From positions 1-64,000 of the forward strand of contig JAEDFL010000001.1 of assembly GCA_016292785.1 (NCBI GenBank): 64,000 bases of DNA, given 5' to 3'. Made by a program: the position numbers and the translations under genes. Under the pieces are notes generated by a model that saw nothing but the letters and a program-made list of their open reading frames with translations, did not search any database and was not told the DNA's origin. Origin of the DNA: Clostridiaceae bacterium. Lineage in GTDB: Bacteria > Bacillota > Clostridia > Oscillospirales > Acutalibacteraceae. Position 1 is the first letter of the stretch, and every line of letters starts with the position of its first letter. Shown here piece by piece: positions 1 through 7,697 of the stretch.

Positions 1-349
1 GCTCCTTGGCTATCTCATAACGGAACACCGTGAGCATAATGTCGTTTCTGATTATTGTTTCAAACTGATTCGGAAATACAAAATCGAGAATAAGTATCGG
101 CTTTGTAATGCCTGCACGGCGCAGAGCAAGAGCCTCTCCGACAGTTGCAACGGCAAAGCCGTAGGTGCCGATTTCGCTCAGAGCCTTAGAAACCTCTATC
201 GCACCGTGACCGTAAGCGTCTGCCTTTACGACCGCCATAACCTTGGTGTCCTTACCGACTTTTTTAATAACTTCCTTTGTGTTATTGCATATTTTATCAA
301 GGTCGATCTTGAGATAAACCCTGTTCAGATAATCAAGATTACTGCTCAA
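1..349 (-). CDS. alr: Alanine racemase, N-terminal part (cut by window edge)
   Basis: PLP-dependent enzyme that interconverts L- and D-alanine for peptidoglycan; in spore-formers it also modulates alanine-triggered germination. The visible N-terminal part carries the PLP-lysine motif VVKADAYGHGA, diagnostic for the family. I chose a TTG start at 349 because AGAGGTG lies just upstream; an in-frame GTG at 358 is the alternative. It begins 12 bases after the cyclophilin stop codon, so the two genes are probably cotranscribed. The C-terminal part, including the second catalytic tyrosine, lies outside the window. Confidence 0.88.
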   Translation of the reverse strand, partial: MSSNLDYLNRVYLKIDLDKICNNTKEVIKKVGKDTKVMAVVKADAYGHGAIEVSKALSEIGTYGFAVATVGEALALRRAGITKPILILDFVFPNQFETIIRNDIMLTVFRYEIAKE

Positions 350-361
350 AATGCGCACCTC

Positions 362-940
362 TTAGTCTATTACCTTAATTGTTTCGATAACAGGCTGCTG
401 ATCCGCAGGTATGCAGTCGCTCTCCGGAACGGATTCGCAGATTTTGTCGATAATTTCCATACCCTCGGTGATCTTGCCGAAAGCGGCATACTGTCCGTCA
501 AGGTCGGCGGAGCAGGAATTACGCAGACAGATAAAGAACTGAGAAGAAGCGGAGTTGTAATCAAACTGGTTGCGAGCCATAGAGATAACGCCTCTCTTGT
601 GCTTGATCGTGTTCTTTATTCCGTTTGCGGAAAATTCGCCCTCAACGCTGCTCTCACAGCCGCCTAAGCCCGTACCCTCGGGATCGCCGCCCTGAAGGAC
701 AAAATCCTTTACATAGCGGTGGAAGGTCAGACCGTCATAGAAGCCCTTGTTGCAAAGGTCTATGAAGTTTTCAACTGTAAGGGGAGCTTCGTCGCCGTCA
801 AGCTCAATCTTAACGGTTCCGTAGTCCCTGATAATCATTTCAACATGATGTGTGCCTTTGAGTCCGCCTTTAGTTCCGCAGGAGGAGAAGCAAAGAAGTA
901 TAAGCGTTAATGACAGTATAACGGAAATTGTTCTTTTCAT
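362..940 (-). CDS. Cyclophilin-type peptidyl-prolyl isomerase, lipoprotein
   Basis: Prolyl cis-trans isomerase of the cyclophilin family (192 aa), predicted to fold secreted proteins outside the membrane. The N-terminus has a lysine-rich start, a hydrophobic stretch and a lipobox (CFSSC, Cys about residue 20), so it should be a lipid-anchored exoprotein. The cyclophilin core follows, with GFYDGLTFHR and SQFFICL matching the usual FHR and Q-F-F/I active-site segments. It is driven by the leftward promoter at 979-1007 and is followed closely by alr. The family is clear; client proteins are unknown. Confidence 0.9.
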   Translation of the reverse strand: MKRTISVILSLTLILLCFSSCGTKGGLKGTHHVEMIIRDYGTVKIELDGDEAPLTVENFIDLCNKGFYDGLTFHRYVKDFVLQGGDPEGTGLGGCESSVEGEFSANGIKNTIKHKRGVISMARNQFDYNSASSQFFICLRNSCSADLDGQYAAFGKITEGMEIIDKICESVPESDCIPADQQPVIETIKVID

Positions 941-978
941 TATTTATAACCTCGCTTTTGATTCATTTTAGCTCAACT

Positions 979-1007
979 ATTATAACACATATATATCGGG
1001 TAGACAA
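979..1007 (-). promoter_or_regulatory. Sigma-A promoter for cyclophilin-alr
   Basis: Reading leftward, TTGTCT and TATAAT are separated by 17 bases. It overlaps the rightward promoter at 1001-1028, so the two divergent transcripts may compete for polymerase. Confidence 0.6.
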
Positions 1008-1028
1008 GTATAAAATTTATGATATAAT
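1001..1028 (+). promoter_or_regulatory. Sigma-A promoter for PflX-like gene
   Basis: TAGACA and TATAAT with a 16-base spacer, about 35 bases before the ATG at 1063. Confidence 0.55.
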
Positions 1029-1062
1029 ATTAAATAATATATCATATTATTAGGTGTGAGCT

Positions 1063-1935
1063 ATGTTTATCTGCAATCAATGTCCGAGAAAATGCAATAT
1101 AGACAGGGATTCAACTTTCGGCGTGTGCGGAGTCGGCTCCGCTTACAGAGTTGCCAGAGCGGCTCTGCATTACTGGGAGGAGCCTTGCATAAGCGGCGAA
1201 AAGGGGAGCGGTACTGTCTTTTTTTCAGGCTGCGGACTAAAATGCGTATACTGTCAGAATTTCAAGGTCAGTGCAGAATGTTTCGGTAAGGAAATAACGG
1301 AGGACAGACTCATTGAAATTTTCAAAGAGCTCGAGGACAGGGGAGCAAACAATATAAATCTTGTAAGTCCGAGCCATTATTCCGTTCAGCTTGCCGAAAC
1401 TCTCTCGAAATACAAGCCGTCAGTACCAGTTGTTTACAACACGGGCGGCTATGACAGCGTTGAATCATTGAGGTTAATGGACGGATTGGTGGATATTTAT
1501 CTGACCGATATCAAGTATGTATCTCCATCGGTTTCGCAGAAGTACAGTAAAGCCGCCGATTATTTCGAGGTTTGTTCGGCTGCGGTTAAAGAGATGCGCC
1601 GTCAGCAGGAAAAAGATGTTTTTGAAAACGGATTGATTAAAAAAGGTATGATAATCCGTCACCTCGTCCTGCCGGGCAACGTGAGTCAGGGTATGAAAAT
1701 GCTTGACTGGGTGAAGAAAAACCTTTCGACAGATACATATATCAGCCTTATGGGGCAGTATATGCCATGTGCAAAGGCGGACGAATATCCTGTAATAAAC
1801 AGAAAAATCAGTCAAAGAGAATATGATATCGTTTTATCTCATGCCGAAAAGCTTGGATTTGAAAATGTTTATATTCAGGAGCTTGCTTCTTCTTCTGAGG
1901 AATTTGTTCCCGACTTCGATCTCAGCGGAGTTTGA
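1063..1935 (+). CDS. PflX-like radical SAM protein (COG1313)
   Basis: Radical SAM protein of 290 aa related to pyruvate formate-lyase activating enzymes. It has the CxxxCxxC cluster motif in GCGLKCVYCQN (about residues 55-65) that binds the SAM-cleaving 4Fe-4S cluster, and an N-terminal cysteine group CNQCPRKC that resembles the extra cysteines of the PflX group. The start ATG follows AGGTGTGAGCT. The substrate of PflX proteins is not established, and no glycyl-radical enzyme lies next to it. It is a single-gene unit with its own promoter. Confidence 0.85.
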   Translation: MFICNQCPRKCNIDRDSTFGVCGVGSAYRVARAALHYWEEPCISGEKGSGTVFFSGCGLKCVYCQNFKVSAECFGKEITEDRLIEIFKELEDRGANNINLVSPSHYSVQLAETLSKYKPSVPVVYNTGGYDSVESLRLMDGLVDIYLTDIKYVSPSVSQKYSKAADYFEVCSAAVKEMRRQQEKDVFENGLIKKGMIIRHLVLPGNVSQGMKMLDWVKKNLSTDTYISLMGQYMPCAKADEYPVINRKISQREYDIVLSHAEKLGFENVYIQELASSSEEFVPDFDLSGV

Positions 1936-1936
1936 T

Positions 1937-1965
1937 TTGACAAATACAAATGTAAGGGTTATAAT
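1937..1965 (+). promoter_or_regulatory. Consensus sigma-A promoter for dockerin gene
   Basis: TTGACA and TATAAT with a 17-base spacer, both hexamers perfect, starting immediately after the upstream stop codon. Strong expression of the dockerin gene is expected. Confidence 0.75.
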
Positions 1966-1991
1966 AATAAAAAACGAACGGAGGAAATATC

Positions 1992-2681
1992 ATGAATAGA
2001 GTTAAACGTATGATTGCTTATGTTACCGCTGCGATAATTGCAGTTACCTGCTCGGGTGTAGTTTCCCTTGTCAGCGCTTCTGCCGCTGCAAAAATCACAG
2101 GTGTAAAAATTGTTTCTTATCCTAAAAAGACAGAGTTTGTTCAGGGTGCAGACTGGGATTACGGTTACTATGATATGCCCGAGGGCGGCGGACTCGGCAC
2201 ATTTGTCAGCGACAGCAGAATGATTTCCTTTAAGCATTACGGCGGATATTATACACGCTATGCCGACAGGGGAATGATCGATATGAACGGTCTTGTCGTT
2301 AAGGTAACATATTCCGACGGAACGTCCGAAAATATTGCCTACAAGGAAACCGTTTCCGGTACGTCTGTTACTCAGAATATCTATGCCTCGGCCAGTACGG
2401 ATTACAAGCTCGGCGAAAATACTATTGAGGTTTATTTTAAATCCAACACCGCCGCATATGATTCATACAAGATCAACCTCGTAAAGACTGCATCGCCGAA
2501 GGGTGATGTAAACTTTGACGGCAAGGTTAATTCAACCGACGCTCTTTTGGTTCTTCAGCACGTTGTCGGCTCAAAGATTATCGGCTATCAGTATCTTCAT
2601 CTTGCAGATATGAGCGGCGACGGACAGATCAACAGCTTTGACGCTTTGCAAATTCTTCGCAAATCTGTTGCACTTACTTAA
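1992..2681 (+). CDS. Secreted protein with C-terminal type I dockerin
   Basis: 229-aa exported protein. Residues 1-30 form a signal peptide. The middle part (about 35-160) looks like a bacterial Ig-like or carbohydrate-binding beta domain. The C-terminus (about 168-229) is a type I dockerin: two calcium-binding repeats, GDVNFDGKVNSTDALLVLQ and ADMSGDGQINSFDALQILR, with the usual D-x-N/D-x-D spacing. Dockerins plug into cohesins of cellulosome-like scaffolds, so the protein is probably displayed on an extracellular scaffold. No catalytic domain and no cohesin gene is visible nearby. Confidence 0.85.
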   Translation: MNRVKRMIAYVTAAIIAVTCSGVVSLVSASAAAKITGVKIVSYPKKTEFVQGADWDYGYYDMPEGGGLGTFVSDSRMISFKHYGGYYTRYADRGMIDMNGLVVKVTYSDGTSENIAYKETVSGTSVTQNIYASASTDYKLGENTIEVYFKSNTAAYDSYKINLVKTASPKGDVNFDGKVNSTDALLVLQHVVGSKIIGYQYLHLADMSGDGQINSFDALQILRKSVALT

Positions 2682-2696
2682 TCTCAGAATAATAAC

Positions 2697-2741
2697 CGAC
2701 TGCAAGCAATCCGAAAAGGATCGGCTTGCGGTCGTTTTTTT
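2697..2741 (+). terminator. Intrinsic terminator
   Basis: Inverted repeat CGACTGCAAGC ... GCTTGCGGTCG followed by seven T, directly after the dockerin gene. Confidence 0.85.
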
Positions 2742-2842
2742 CTGTTTTTTCTTCCTAAAGCCGGTATAAGACTTGCAAGCGCTGCAAATATTTACAATCT
2801 GTAAACAATCTTTCAAATTGATAATAATTTATCAATCTTTTA

Positions 2843-2871
2843 TTGACATTGAAAGATCCCGGAGTTAAAAT
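2843..2871 (+). promoter_or_regulatory. Sigma-A promoter
   Basis: TTGACA and TAAAAT with a 17-base spacer, 55 bases before the ATG at 2927. Confidence 0.65.
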
Positions 2872-2926
2872 ATAATTGTAATATCTGCAAATGAACAGCG
2901 GATATAATTTATAAGGAGGTATTTCT

Positions 2927-3952
2927 ATGGAAAAAATCAAAGTTGTTCAGTATGGCTGCGGTAAGATGTCGAAGTACACACTTCGCTATCTCTATGAGCA
3001 CGGCGCTCAGATCGTAGGTGCGATCGACGTAAACCCTGCCGTCGTAGGAATGGATGTTGGCGATTTTGCGGAGCTTGGTGTAAAAACAGGTGTTCTTATC
3101 TCCAATGACGCCGACAAGGTGCTTGACGAGTGCGATGCCGATGTTGCTATCGTAACCTTGTTCAGCTTTATTAACGATATTTTCGATCACGTTGAAAAGT
3201 GCGTAGCACGCGGTATCAACGTAATCACAACCTGTGAAGAGGCTATTTATCCGTGGACTACTTCTGCGGCTCAGATCAACAGAATTGACGCTCTCGCAAA
3301 GGCTACCGGCTGTACGGTTACAGGCTCCGGTATGCAGGATATTTTCTGGATCAATATGGTTGCCATGGCGGCAAGCGGCTGTAATAAGCTTACAAAGATC
3401 AAGGGTGCATACAGCTATAATGTCGATGAGTACGGTCTTGCACTCGCTCAGGCACACGGCTGCAACCTCACAAAAGAGGAGTTTGAAGCAAAGATTGCTC
3501 ACCCGACCGAGTTTGAACCGTCATACGCATGGAATTCATGCGAGGCACTTTGCAACAAGCTCGGACTTACAATAAAATCCATTGAGCAGAGGCACGTTCC
3601 GTATATCATTGACCACGATATTTACAGTGAGACTCTCGGTGAAACGATCAAGGCAGGAAACTGCATCGGTATGTCCGCTGTCGTTACGGTTGAGACTATG
3701 CAGGGCATCACCGTTGAGGAGGAAACAATCGGTAAGGTTTACGGACCTGACGACGGTGATATGTGCGACTGGTGGCTGACCGGCGAGCCTGACACCGAGT
3801 TCCATGTTGTCAAGCCTGCAACAGTTGAGCACACCTGCGCTACAATAGTAAACCGTATTCCGACCTTGCTTACGGCACCTGCCGGATATGTTACCTGCGA
3901 TCAGCTTGAGCCTCACTCATATCTGACATATCCTATGGAGTATCATATTTAA
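2927..3952 (+). CDS. 2,4-diaminopentanoate dehydrogenase-like oxidoreductase
   Basis: 341-aa NAD(P)-dependent oxidoreductase with a DapB-like fold. The N-terminus has a Rossmann motif (VVQYGCGKMSKYTLRYL, residues 6-22), and the length and later sequence fit the family of 2,4-diaminopentanoate dehydrogenase, an enzyme of clostridial ornithine fermentation. True DapB is about 250 aa, so lysine biosynthesis is less likely. The start follows AAGGAGG. The gene stands alone between its own promoter and terminator, without ornithine aminomutase or ort genes, so the physiological substrate is uncertain. Confidence 0.7.
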   Translation: MEKIKVVQYGCGKMSKYTLRYLYEHGAQIVGAIDVNPAVVGMDVGDFAELGVKTGVLISNDADKVLDECDADVAIVTLFSFINDIFDHVEKCVARGINVITTCEEAIYPWTTSAAQINRIDALAKATGCTVTGSGMQDIFWINMVAMAASGCNKLTKIKGAYSYNVDEYGLALAQAHGCNLTKEEFEAKIAHPTEFEPSYAWNSCEALCNKLGLTIKSIEQRHVPYIIDHDIYSETLGETIKAGNCIGMSAVVTVETMQGITVEEETIGKVYGPDDGDMCDWWLTGEPDTEFHVVKPATVEHTCATIVNRIPTLLTAPAGYVTCDQLEPHSYLTYPMEYHI

Positions 3953-3967
3953 AAATTTTAATTTTTT

Positions 3968-4002
3968 GACCGGATGATTGAAAAAGATCGTCCGGTCTTT
4001 TT
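3968..4002 (+). terminator. Intrinsic terminator
   Basis: GACCGGA ... TCCGGTC stem followed by a run of T. Confidence 0.85.
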
Positions 4003-4073
4003 GTATTTATACGGAATTACCGTAAATAATATTATCGGACTTTTATGTCAATAAATTTACGGGAGTTTTACAG

Positions 4074-4526
4074 ATGGATATTTCCAAAAAACAATATGAT
4101 GAAATGGTAAAAAAAGCTTCACCAAATTCGCCTATCCTTTTAGACTGCGTTAAAGCTTTTCTGATTGGCGGTGCTATATGCTGTTTCGGACAGCTTCTTT
4201 TCTATATTTTCAATAAATCGGGGATGAGCATGGACGAGAGCAGAACGCTTGTGTCTGTAGCTCTCGTTGTTATAACGGCTATCCTGACCGGAATAGGAGT
4301 TTTTGATAAAATCGCAAAGCATGCAGGTGCAGGTACAATCGTTCCGATAACGGGATTTGCAAATTCCGTTGTTTCACCGGCTCTTGAATTTAAAAGTGAG
4401 GGCTTCATTATGGGTACGGGAGCAAATATTTTCAAGATTGCAGGACCTGTAATTCTTTACGGAACGACTGCGGCTTCGGTATACGGCCTGATTTATTTTA
4501 TTGTTGAAAAGGTGATGGGCAAATGA
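4074..4526 (+). CDS. spoVAC: Stage V sporulation protein AC
   Basis: Integral membrane protein of 150 aa, part of the SpoVA channel in the inner spore membrane that takes up dipicolinic acid during sporulation and releases it at germination; SpoVAC behaves as a mechanosensitive channel in Bacillus. The sequence shows about four hydrophobic segments and the conserved AGAGTIVPITGFANSVVSPA block (about residues 83-102). It overlaps spoVAD by four bases (ATGA), so translation is coupled. Expression is expected under forespore sigma-G; I could not fix a sigma-G promoter with confidence. Confidence 0.93.
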   Translation: MDISKKQYDEMVKKASPNSPILLDCVKAFLIGGAICCFGQLLFYIFNKSGMSMDESRTLVSVALVVITAILTGIGVFDKIAKHAGAGTIVPITGFANSVVSPALEFKSEGFIMGTGANIFKIAGPVILYGTTAASVYGLIYFIVEKVMGK

Positions 4527-5533
4527 GCGGCAGAATAATTGATTTCAAGACTAAACCGAGCGTAATATGCTGGTCGTCGGTTGTCGGAAAGAAAGAGGGG
4601 GAGGGACCTCTCGGAAAGGTTTTCGATATGATTATTGAGGACGACAGATGCGGACTTGACACATGGGAAAAGGCGGAAAGTCATTTGCAGAAGGTTGCTC
4701 TCGGACTTATTCTTGACAAATCGGGCAGAAAAGCCGAGGATATCGACGGAATTTTTGCAGGTGATCTTATAAATCAATGCACCGGTTCTGCCTTCGGAAT
4801 ACGTGATCTCGGAATCCCTTATATCGGAATATACGGTGCTTGTTCAACTTCCGTTTTAACATTGATAAGTGCCGCCGAATTTGTTGATTCGGGCAAAATG
4901 AAGCTTGCAATTTCGTCAACCTCATCACATTTCTGTTCAGCCGAAAAGCAGTTCCGTTTTCCTCTTGAATACGGTGGTCAAAGACCGCCCTCGGCTCAAT
5001 GGACGGTAACGGGCGCAGGTGCCGCTCTGATTTCATCAAAGGATGAAAAAGCCTGCCCGAAAATCGAAAAAGCCATATTCGGAAAAATGATCGATCTCGG
5101 TGTTACAGACGCTAACAATATGGGTGCGGCAATGGCTCCTGCCGCCGCCGATACAATTGCGTCTTTTTTGAAAGAAACGCAGACTACTCCCGAACACTAC
5201 GACCTTATCCTGACGGGCGATCTCGGAAAGATAGGCTCACAGCTTCTTTATCAGCTTCTTGAAAAAGAATATTCGATTGATATAAAAGAAAAGCATAACG
5301 ATACAGGTCTTATGATGTACTATGTGGACAAGCAGGACGTTCATTCGGGCGGAAGCGGATGCGGATGCTGCGGAAGTATAATGTGCTCTAAGATAATGAA
5401 CGAATTGAGTGAGGGCAAGCTCCATAAGGTGTTGGTAGTGGCGACCGGTGCGCTCCTTTCAGCCGTTTCACCGTTTCAGGGTGAGAGTATTCCCGGAATT
5501 GCTCACGGAATTTTATTGACGGACGGGAGGTAA
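4523..5533 (+). CDS. spoVAD: Stage V sporulation protein AD
   Basis: 336-aa peripheral SpoVA protein that binds dipicolinic acid. It has a thiolase-like fold; the ACSTSVLTL segment (about residue 110) corresponds to the active-site region of thiolases, and a Gly/Cys-rich loop HSGGSGCGCCGS sits near residue 275. Length matches the family (about 335-340 aa). It lies between spoVAC and a 52-aa ORF with which it is closely coupled. Confidence 0.93.
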   Translation: MSGRIIDFKTKPSVICWSSVVGKKEGEGPLGKVFDMIIEDDRCGLDTWEKAESHLQKVALGLILDKSGRKAEDIDGIFAGDLINQCTGSAFGIRDLGIPYIGIYGACSTSVLTLISAAEFVDSGKMKLAISSTSSHFCSAEKQFRFPLEYGGQRPPSAQWTVTGAGAALISSKDEKACPKIEKAIFGKMIDLGVTDANNMGAAMAPAAADTIASFLKETQTTPEHYDLILTGDLGKIGSQLLYQLLEKEYSIDIKEKHNDTGLMMYYVDKQDVHSGGSGCGCCGSIMCSKIMNELSEGKLHKVLVVATGALLSAVSPFQGESIPGIAHGILLTDGR

Positions 5534-5537
5534 GAGA

Positions 5538-5696
5538 ATGGATAACGCAAAATGTGCAAAAATGTTTATGAAGATGGCAAGGTATGACTGTATGCTTTTA
5601 TCGGCTCTCAAGGCGGCAAAATGTGTTTTGACGGCGGCGGTAGTTATCAACGCGGTTCTTTCCGGAGCGTATATTGTTTCTTCTCTGAAAAAATAA
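5538..5696 (+). CDS. 52-aa membrane peptide in the spoVAE position
   Basis: Short ORF starting five bases after the spoVAD stop, with a strong GGGAGG overlapping that stop. The product has a basic, Cys/Met-rich N-terminal half and one hydrophobic segment of about 22 residues (roughly 25-47), ending in SSLKK. It is too short for SpoVAE (about 115 aa, several membrane segments) and I see no SpoVAE motif. A terminator follows at once, so it is the last gene of the spoVA operon. I do not recognise the family; coupling and ribosome binding site make it a credible gene. Confidence 0.6.
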   Translation: MDNAKCAKMFMKMARYDCMLLSALKAAKCVLTAAVVINAVLSGAYIVSSLKK

Positions 5697-5699
5697 TGA

Positions 5700-5734
5700 A
5701 ACAAGGAACTGTTCTCGGCGACAGCTCCTTGTTT
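5700..5734. terminator. Bidirectional terminator
   Basis: AACAAGGA-CTGT ... ACAG-TCCTTGTT stem with T on the right side and A-rich sequence on the left, placed between the convergent spoVA operon and GH28 gene. Confidence 0.75.
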
Positions 5735-5747
5735 ACATATTGAAAAA

Positions 5748-7022
5748 TTATTTATATTTGACGGTTTCCTTGCCTTTTGTGACGATGGATGACAGCTCGA
5801 TATTTCTCAATCCGTTTTCTCTGTCCACCGTAAATACAGGACATTCGGGATTCAGATTGACGATATTCGTAAAAGACGAGTCGCTGATATATCCTGCAAC
5901 AACGATGCAGAAAACGCTTTTGCTGATGATGTTTGATACCGCAATGCCGTAGAGGTCGTCAGGAAGATTTCTGCCGTAACTACCGTCAGGCTCACCCAAA
6001 AGAACAGCCGCACGGTTACGAAAGCCCTCGGGCGAATTGTCAATAATTCCGTCAACAATAATGTTATAGATTTTAGCTTCTGCCGGCAACATTCTCAGAA
6101 TATTACATTCACCGCTTTTACAGCGGGCGATAACATTTCTGATTATAATATCGTGAATATCCTTTTCACGCTTTGTCCAGTTATTGTGCATGACGTGAGT
6201 TGTTTGCAAGCTTCCGCCCGGAAGATAATTCTTGCCGGCTATTGCTGTCAGGGCAATTACATCGTCTCCGGTTCCGCCCGTTATATTCTGAATAATTATA
6301 TTGTGACAACCGTTTCTTATGTCGATTCCGTCCTGGTTTTCCGAGTTCTGAACCATACCGTCGATAAATCTTGACATATCCGCATCAAAGTCTATGTTTT
6401 CGATAAGTCCGTTTGAGCAGGCCTCAAAGGAGATTGACCAGCCGTGAGGATTCCTGATATGAAGATTCCGTACGGAACAGTTTTCCGCATTTGCAAAAAG
6501 TATGCCTATGCCTCTCCAGTCGCCGTATTGCGATTCATTAGGGTTACCTGCGTCGGTACCGTAGGAATGTGAATGTTTGTCAAGAAAATAATAGCTGTAT
6601 CTGTCCGGAGCTTTCTCCGACAGTCTGAGAGCATCGGCTTTGTTTTTAGGACACGGACAGACAAGCTTTTTACTCCCGTCGCCTGTGGCTCTCGGGTGAT
6701 CCGCACCCTCAAGAACACAAAAGCCTTCGCCGATAATGTGAACGTTGCTGATCTTTTCGGGATATTCAATACCCATACCGCAATTAGCTGTACGGAAAAA
6801 GTTGTCTCTGCATTTGTCCGAAAGCTTGATTTTACAGTTTTTCAGAATGACAGTTGTATTTTCGGGAATGAGAATAGCTCTGTCTATAAGCCAGTAATCT
6901 CTTTCGGGTTCGGATTTACATTTTCTCGGCGGTATAATCACCGTGCCGCCGCAACAGTCCTTTATTGCCGCTTCAATTTTTTCAATATCGGATTTTTCCT
7001 GATAATCGTTCACAGTTTTCAT
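5748..7022 (-). CDS. GH28-like pectin-family glycosidase (right-handed beta helix)
   Basis: 424-aa parallel beta-helix protein of the polygalacturonase type. The segment NQDGIDIRNGCHN followed by GGTGDDVIALTA matches the GH28 N-x-D and G-D-D catalytic carboxylates. The usual G-H-G and R-I-K motifs are not obvious, so substrate or activity may differ from classic polygalacturonase. There is no signal peptide, which points to cytoplasmic action on imported oligosaccharides. Own promoter at 7054-7082; monocistronic. Confidence 0.75.
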   Translation of the reverse strand: MKTVNDYQEKSDIEKIEAAIKDCCGGTVIIPPRKCKSEPERDYWLIDRAILIPENTTVILKNCKIKLSDKCRDNFFRTANCGMGIEYPEKISNVHIIGEGFCVLEGADHPRATGDGSKKLVCPCPKNKADALRLSEKAPDRYSYYFLDKHSHSYGTDAGNPNESQYGDWRGIGILFANAENCSVRNLHIRNPHGWSISFEACSNGLIENIDFDADMSRFIDGMVQNSENQDGIDIRNGCHNIIIQNITGGTGDDVIALTAIAGKNYLPGGSLQTTHVMHNNWTKREKDIHDIIIRNVIARCKSGECNILRMLPAEAKIYNIIVDGIIDNSPEGFRNRAAVLLGEPDGSYGRNLPDDLYGIAVSNIISKSVFCIVVAGYISDSSFTNIVNLNPECPVFTVDRENGLRNIELSSIVTKGKETVKYK

Positions 7023-7053
7023 AGTCTGCCTCTTTGAAAAAGTTTATACCGAA

Positions 7054-7082
7054 AGTGTAGCATAACAGAAAAATACTGTCAA
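7054..7082 (-). promoter_or_regulatory. Sigma-A promoter for GH28 gene
   Basis: Reading leftward, TTGACA and TACACT with a 17-base spacer. Confidence 0.6.
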
Positions 7083-7130
7083 CAAAAACAATGTCTTTTC
7101 CGTGTTTTACTCTTAAATAAAAAATAACTC

Positions 7131-7159
7131 TTGTAAAATACATTCCCGTATGTTAAAAT
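7131..7159 (+). promoter_or_regulatory. Sigma-A promoter for SecB-like gene
   Basis: TTGTAA and TAAAAT with a 17-base spacer; the start codon follows an AAGGGGG ribosome binding site. Confidence 0.55.
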
Positions 7160-7184
7160 AAATAAAAACAAGGGGGACTGTATT

Positions 7185-7580
7185 ATGAAAGATCTTAAAC
7201 TCAATGCATATAAGATTGAAGAAATTCAGTTTGTTAATAAAGTCAAGGGCAACACAAAGATCGAGCTGAAAAACAGCTATGCCTATAATGTCAGATATAC
7301 CAACAACAATATCTGTGAGGGCAAGTTTACGGTAAACATTGCCGACAAGGAAAATCCGGAAGCTTTTTCGGTCAAGCTTGTGCTTGCAGGTATTTTCTCA
7401 TATCCCGACGGTCTTGAGAGGGAGCGTATTCATATCCAGACCTACAAGGAGCTTTTCCCGTACGCCCGTGCCTTTATCACCACGATAACAGCAAATGCAG
7501 GCATACAGCCTATCATGATTCCCGATATGGATATCGAGAACCGTGAGATTTACCGCTTCGACAATCCCAATAAGCAGTAA
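7185..7580 (+). CDS. SecB-like chaperone family protein
   Basis: 131-aa soluble protein. The C-terminal third KELFPYARAFITTITANAG followed by IQPIMIPDMDI lines up with the SecB segment LFPYAR-I-(T/S)-x-F-P-L-L-P, and AGIFS about residue 70 matches the G-I-F strand of SecB. SecB is a tetrameric export chaperone of Proteobacteria; SecB-like proteins elsewhere are often partners of toxin-antitoxin systems. Here it is a lone transcription unit with promoter and terminator, and no toxin-antitoxin pair is adjacent. The family is inferred from motif likeness, not a search. Confidence 0.65.
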   Translation: MKDLKLNAYKIEEIQFVNKVKGNTKIELKNSYAYNVRYTNNNICEGKFTVNIADKENPEAFSVKLVLAGIFSYPDGLERERIHIQTYKELFPYARAFITTITANAGIQPIMIPDMDIENREIYRFDNPNKQ

Positions 7581-7598
7581 TTACAGCATATATTTTTT

Positions 7599-7632
7599 GG
7601 ATCGGAATGTTACATCATTTTGATCCTTTTTT
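7599..7632 (+). terminator. Intrinsic terminator
   Basis: GGATC ... GATCC stem with further pairing inside (AATG/CATC-rich arms), followed by six T. Confidence 0.7.
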
Positions 7633-7639
7633 CATTTAT

Positions 7640-7668
7640 TTGACATAATTGCTTTTAAATGCTAAAAT
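7640..7668 (+). promoter_or_regulatory. Sigma-A promoter for first phosphoesterase
   Basis: TTGACA and TAAAAT with a 17-base spacer. Confidence 0.65.
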
Positions 7669-7697
7669 CAGAATAAATAATTTTGGGCGGTGTTGTT

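Noticed and set aside
206..667. Long open frame on the + strand opposite alr and the cyclophilin gene
   Set aside because: It spans the antisense of two well-supported genes, has no ribosome binding site and no recognisable motif.
2927..3952. Lysine-pathway dihydrodipicolinate reductase DapB
   Set aside because: At 341 aa it is about 90 residues longer than DapB and lacks the E-x-H-H-x(3)-K-x-D-x-P-S-G-T-A motif.
4020..4073. Sigma-G promoter in front of spoVAC
   Set aside because: A loose GTATT ... AATAATA arrangement exists, but it is too weak to call by eye in AT-rich DNA.
5538..5696. SpoVAE
   Set aside because: The 52-aa product has a single hydrophobic segment and no SpoVAE motif; only its position agrees.
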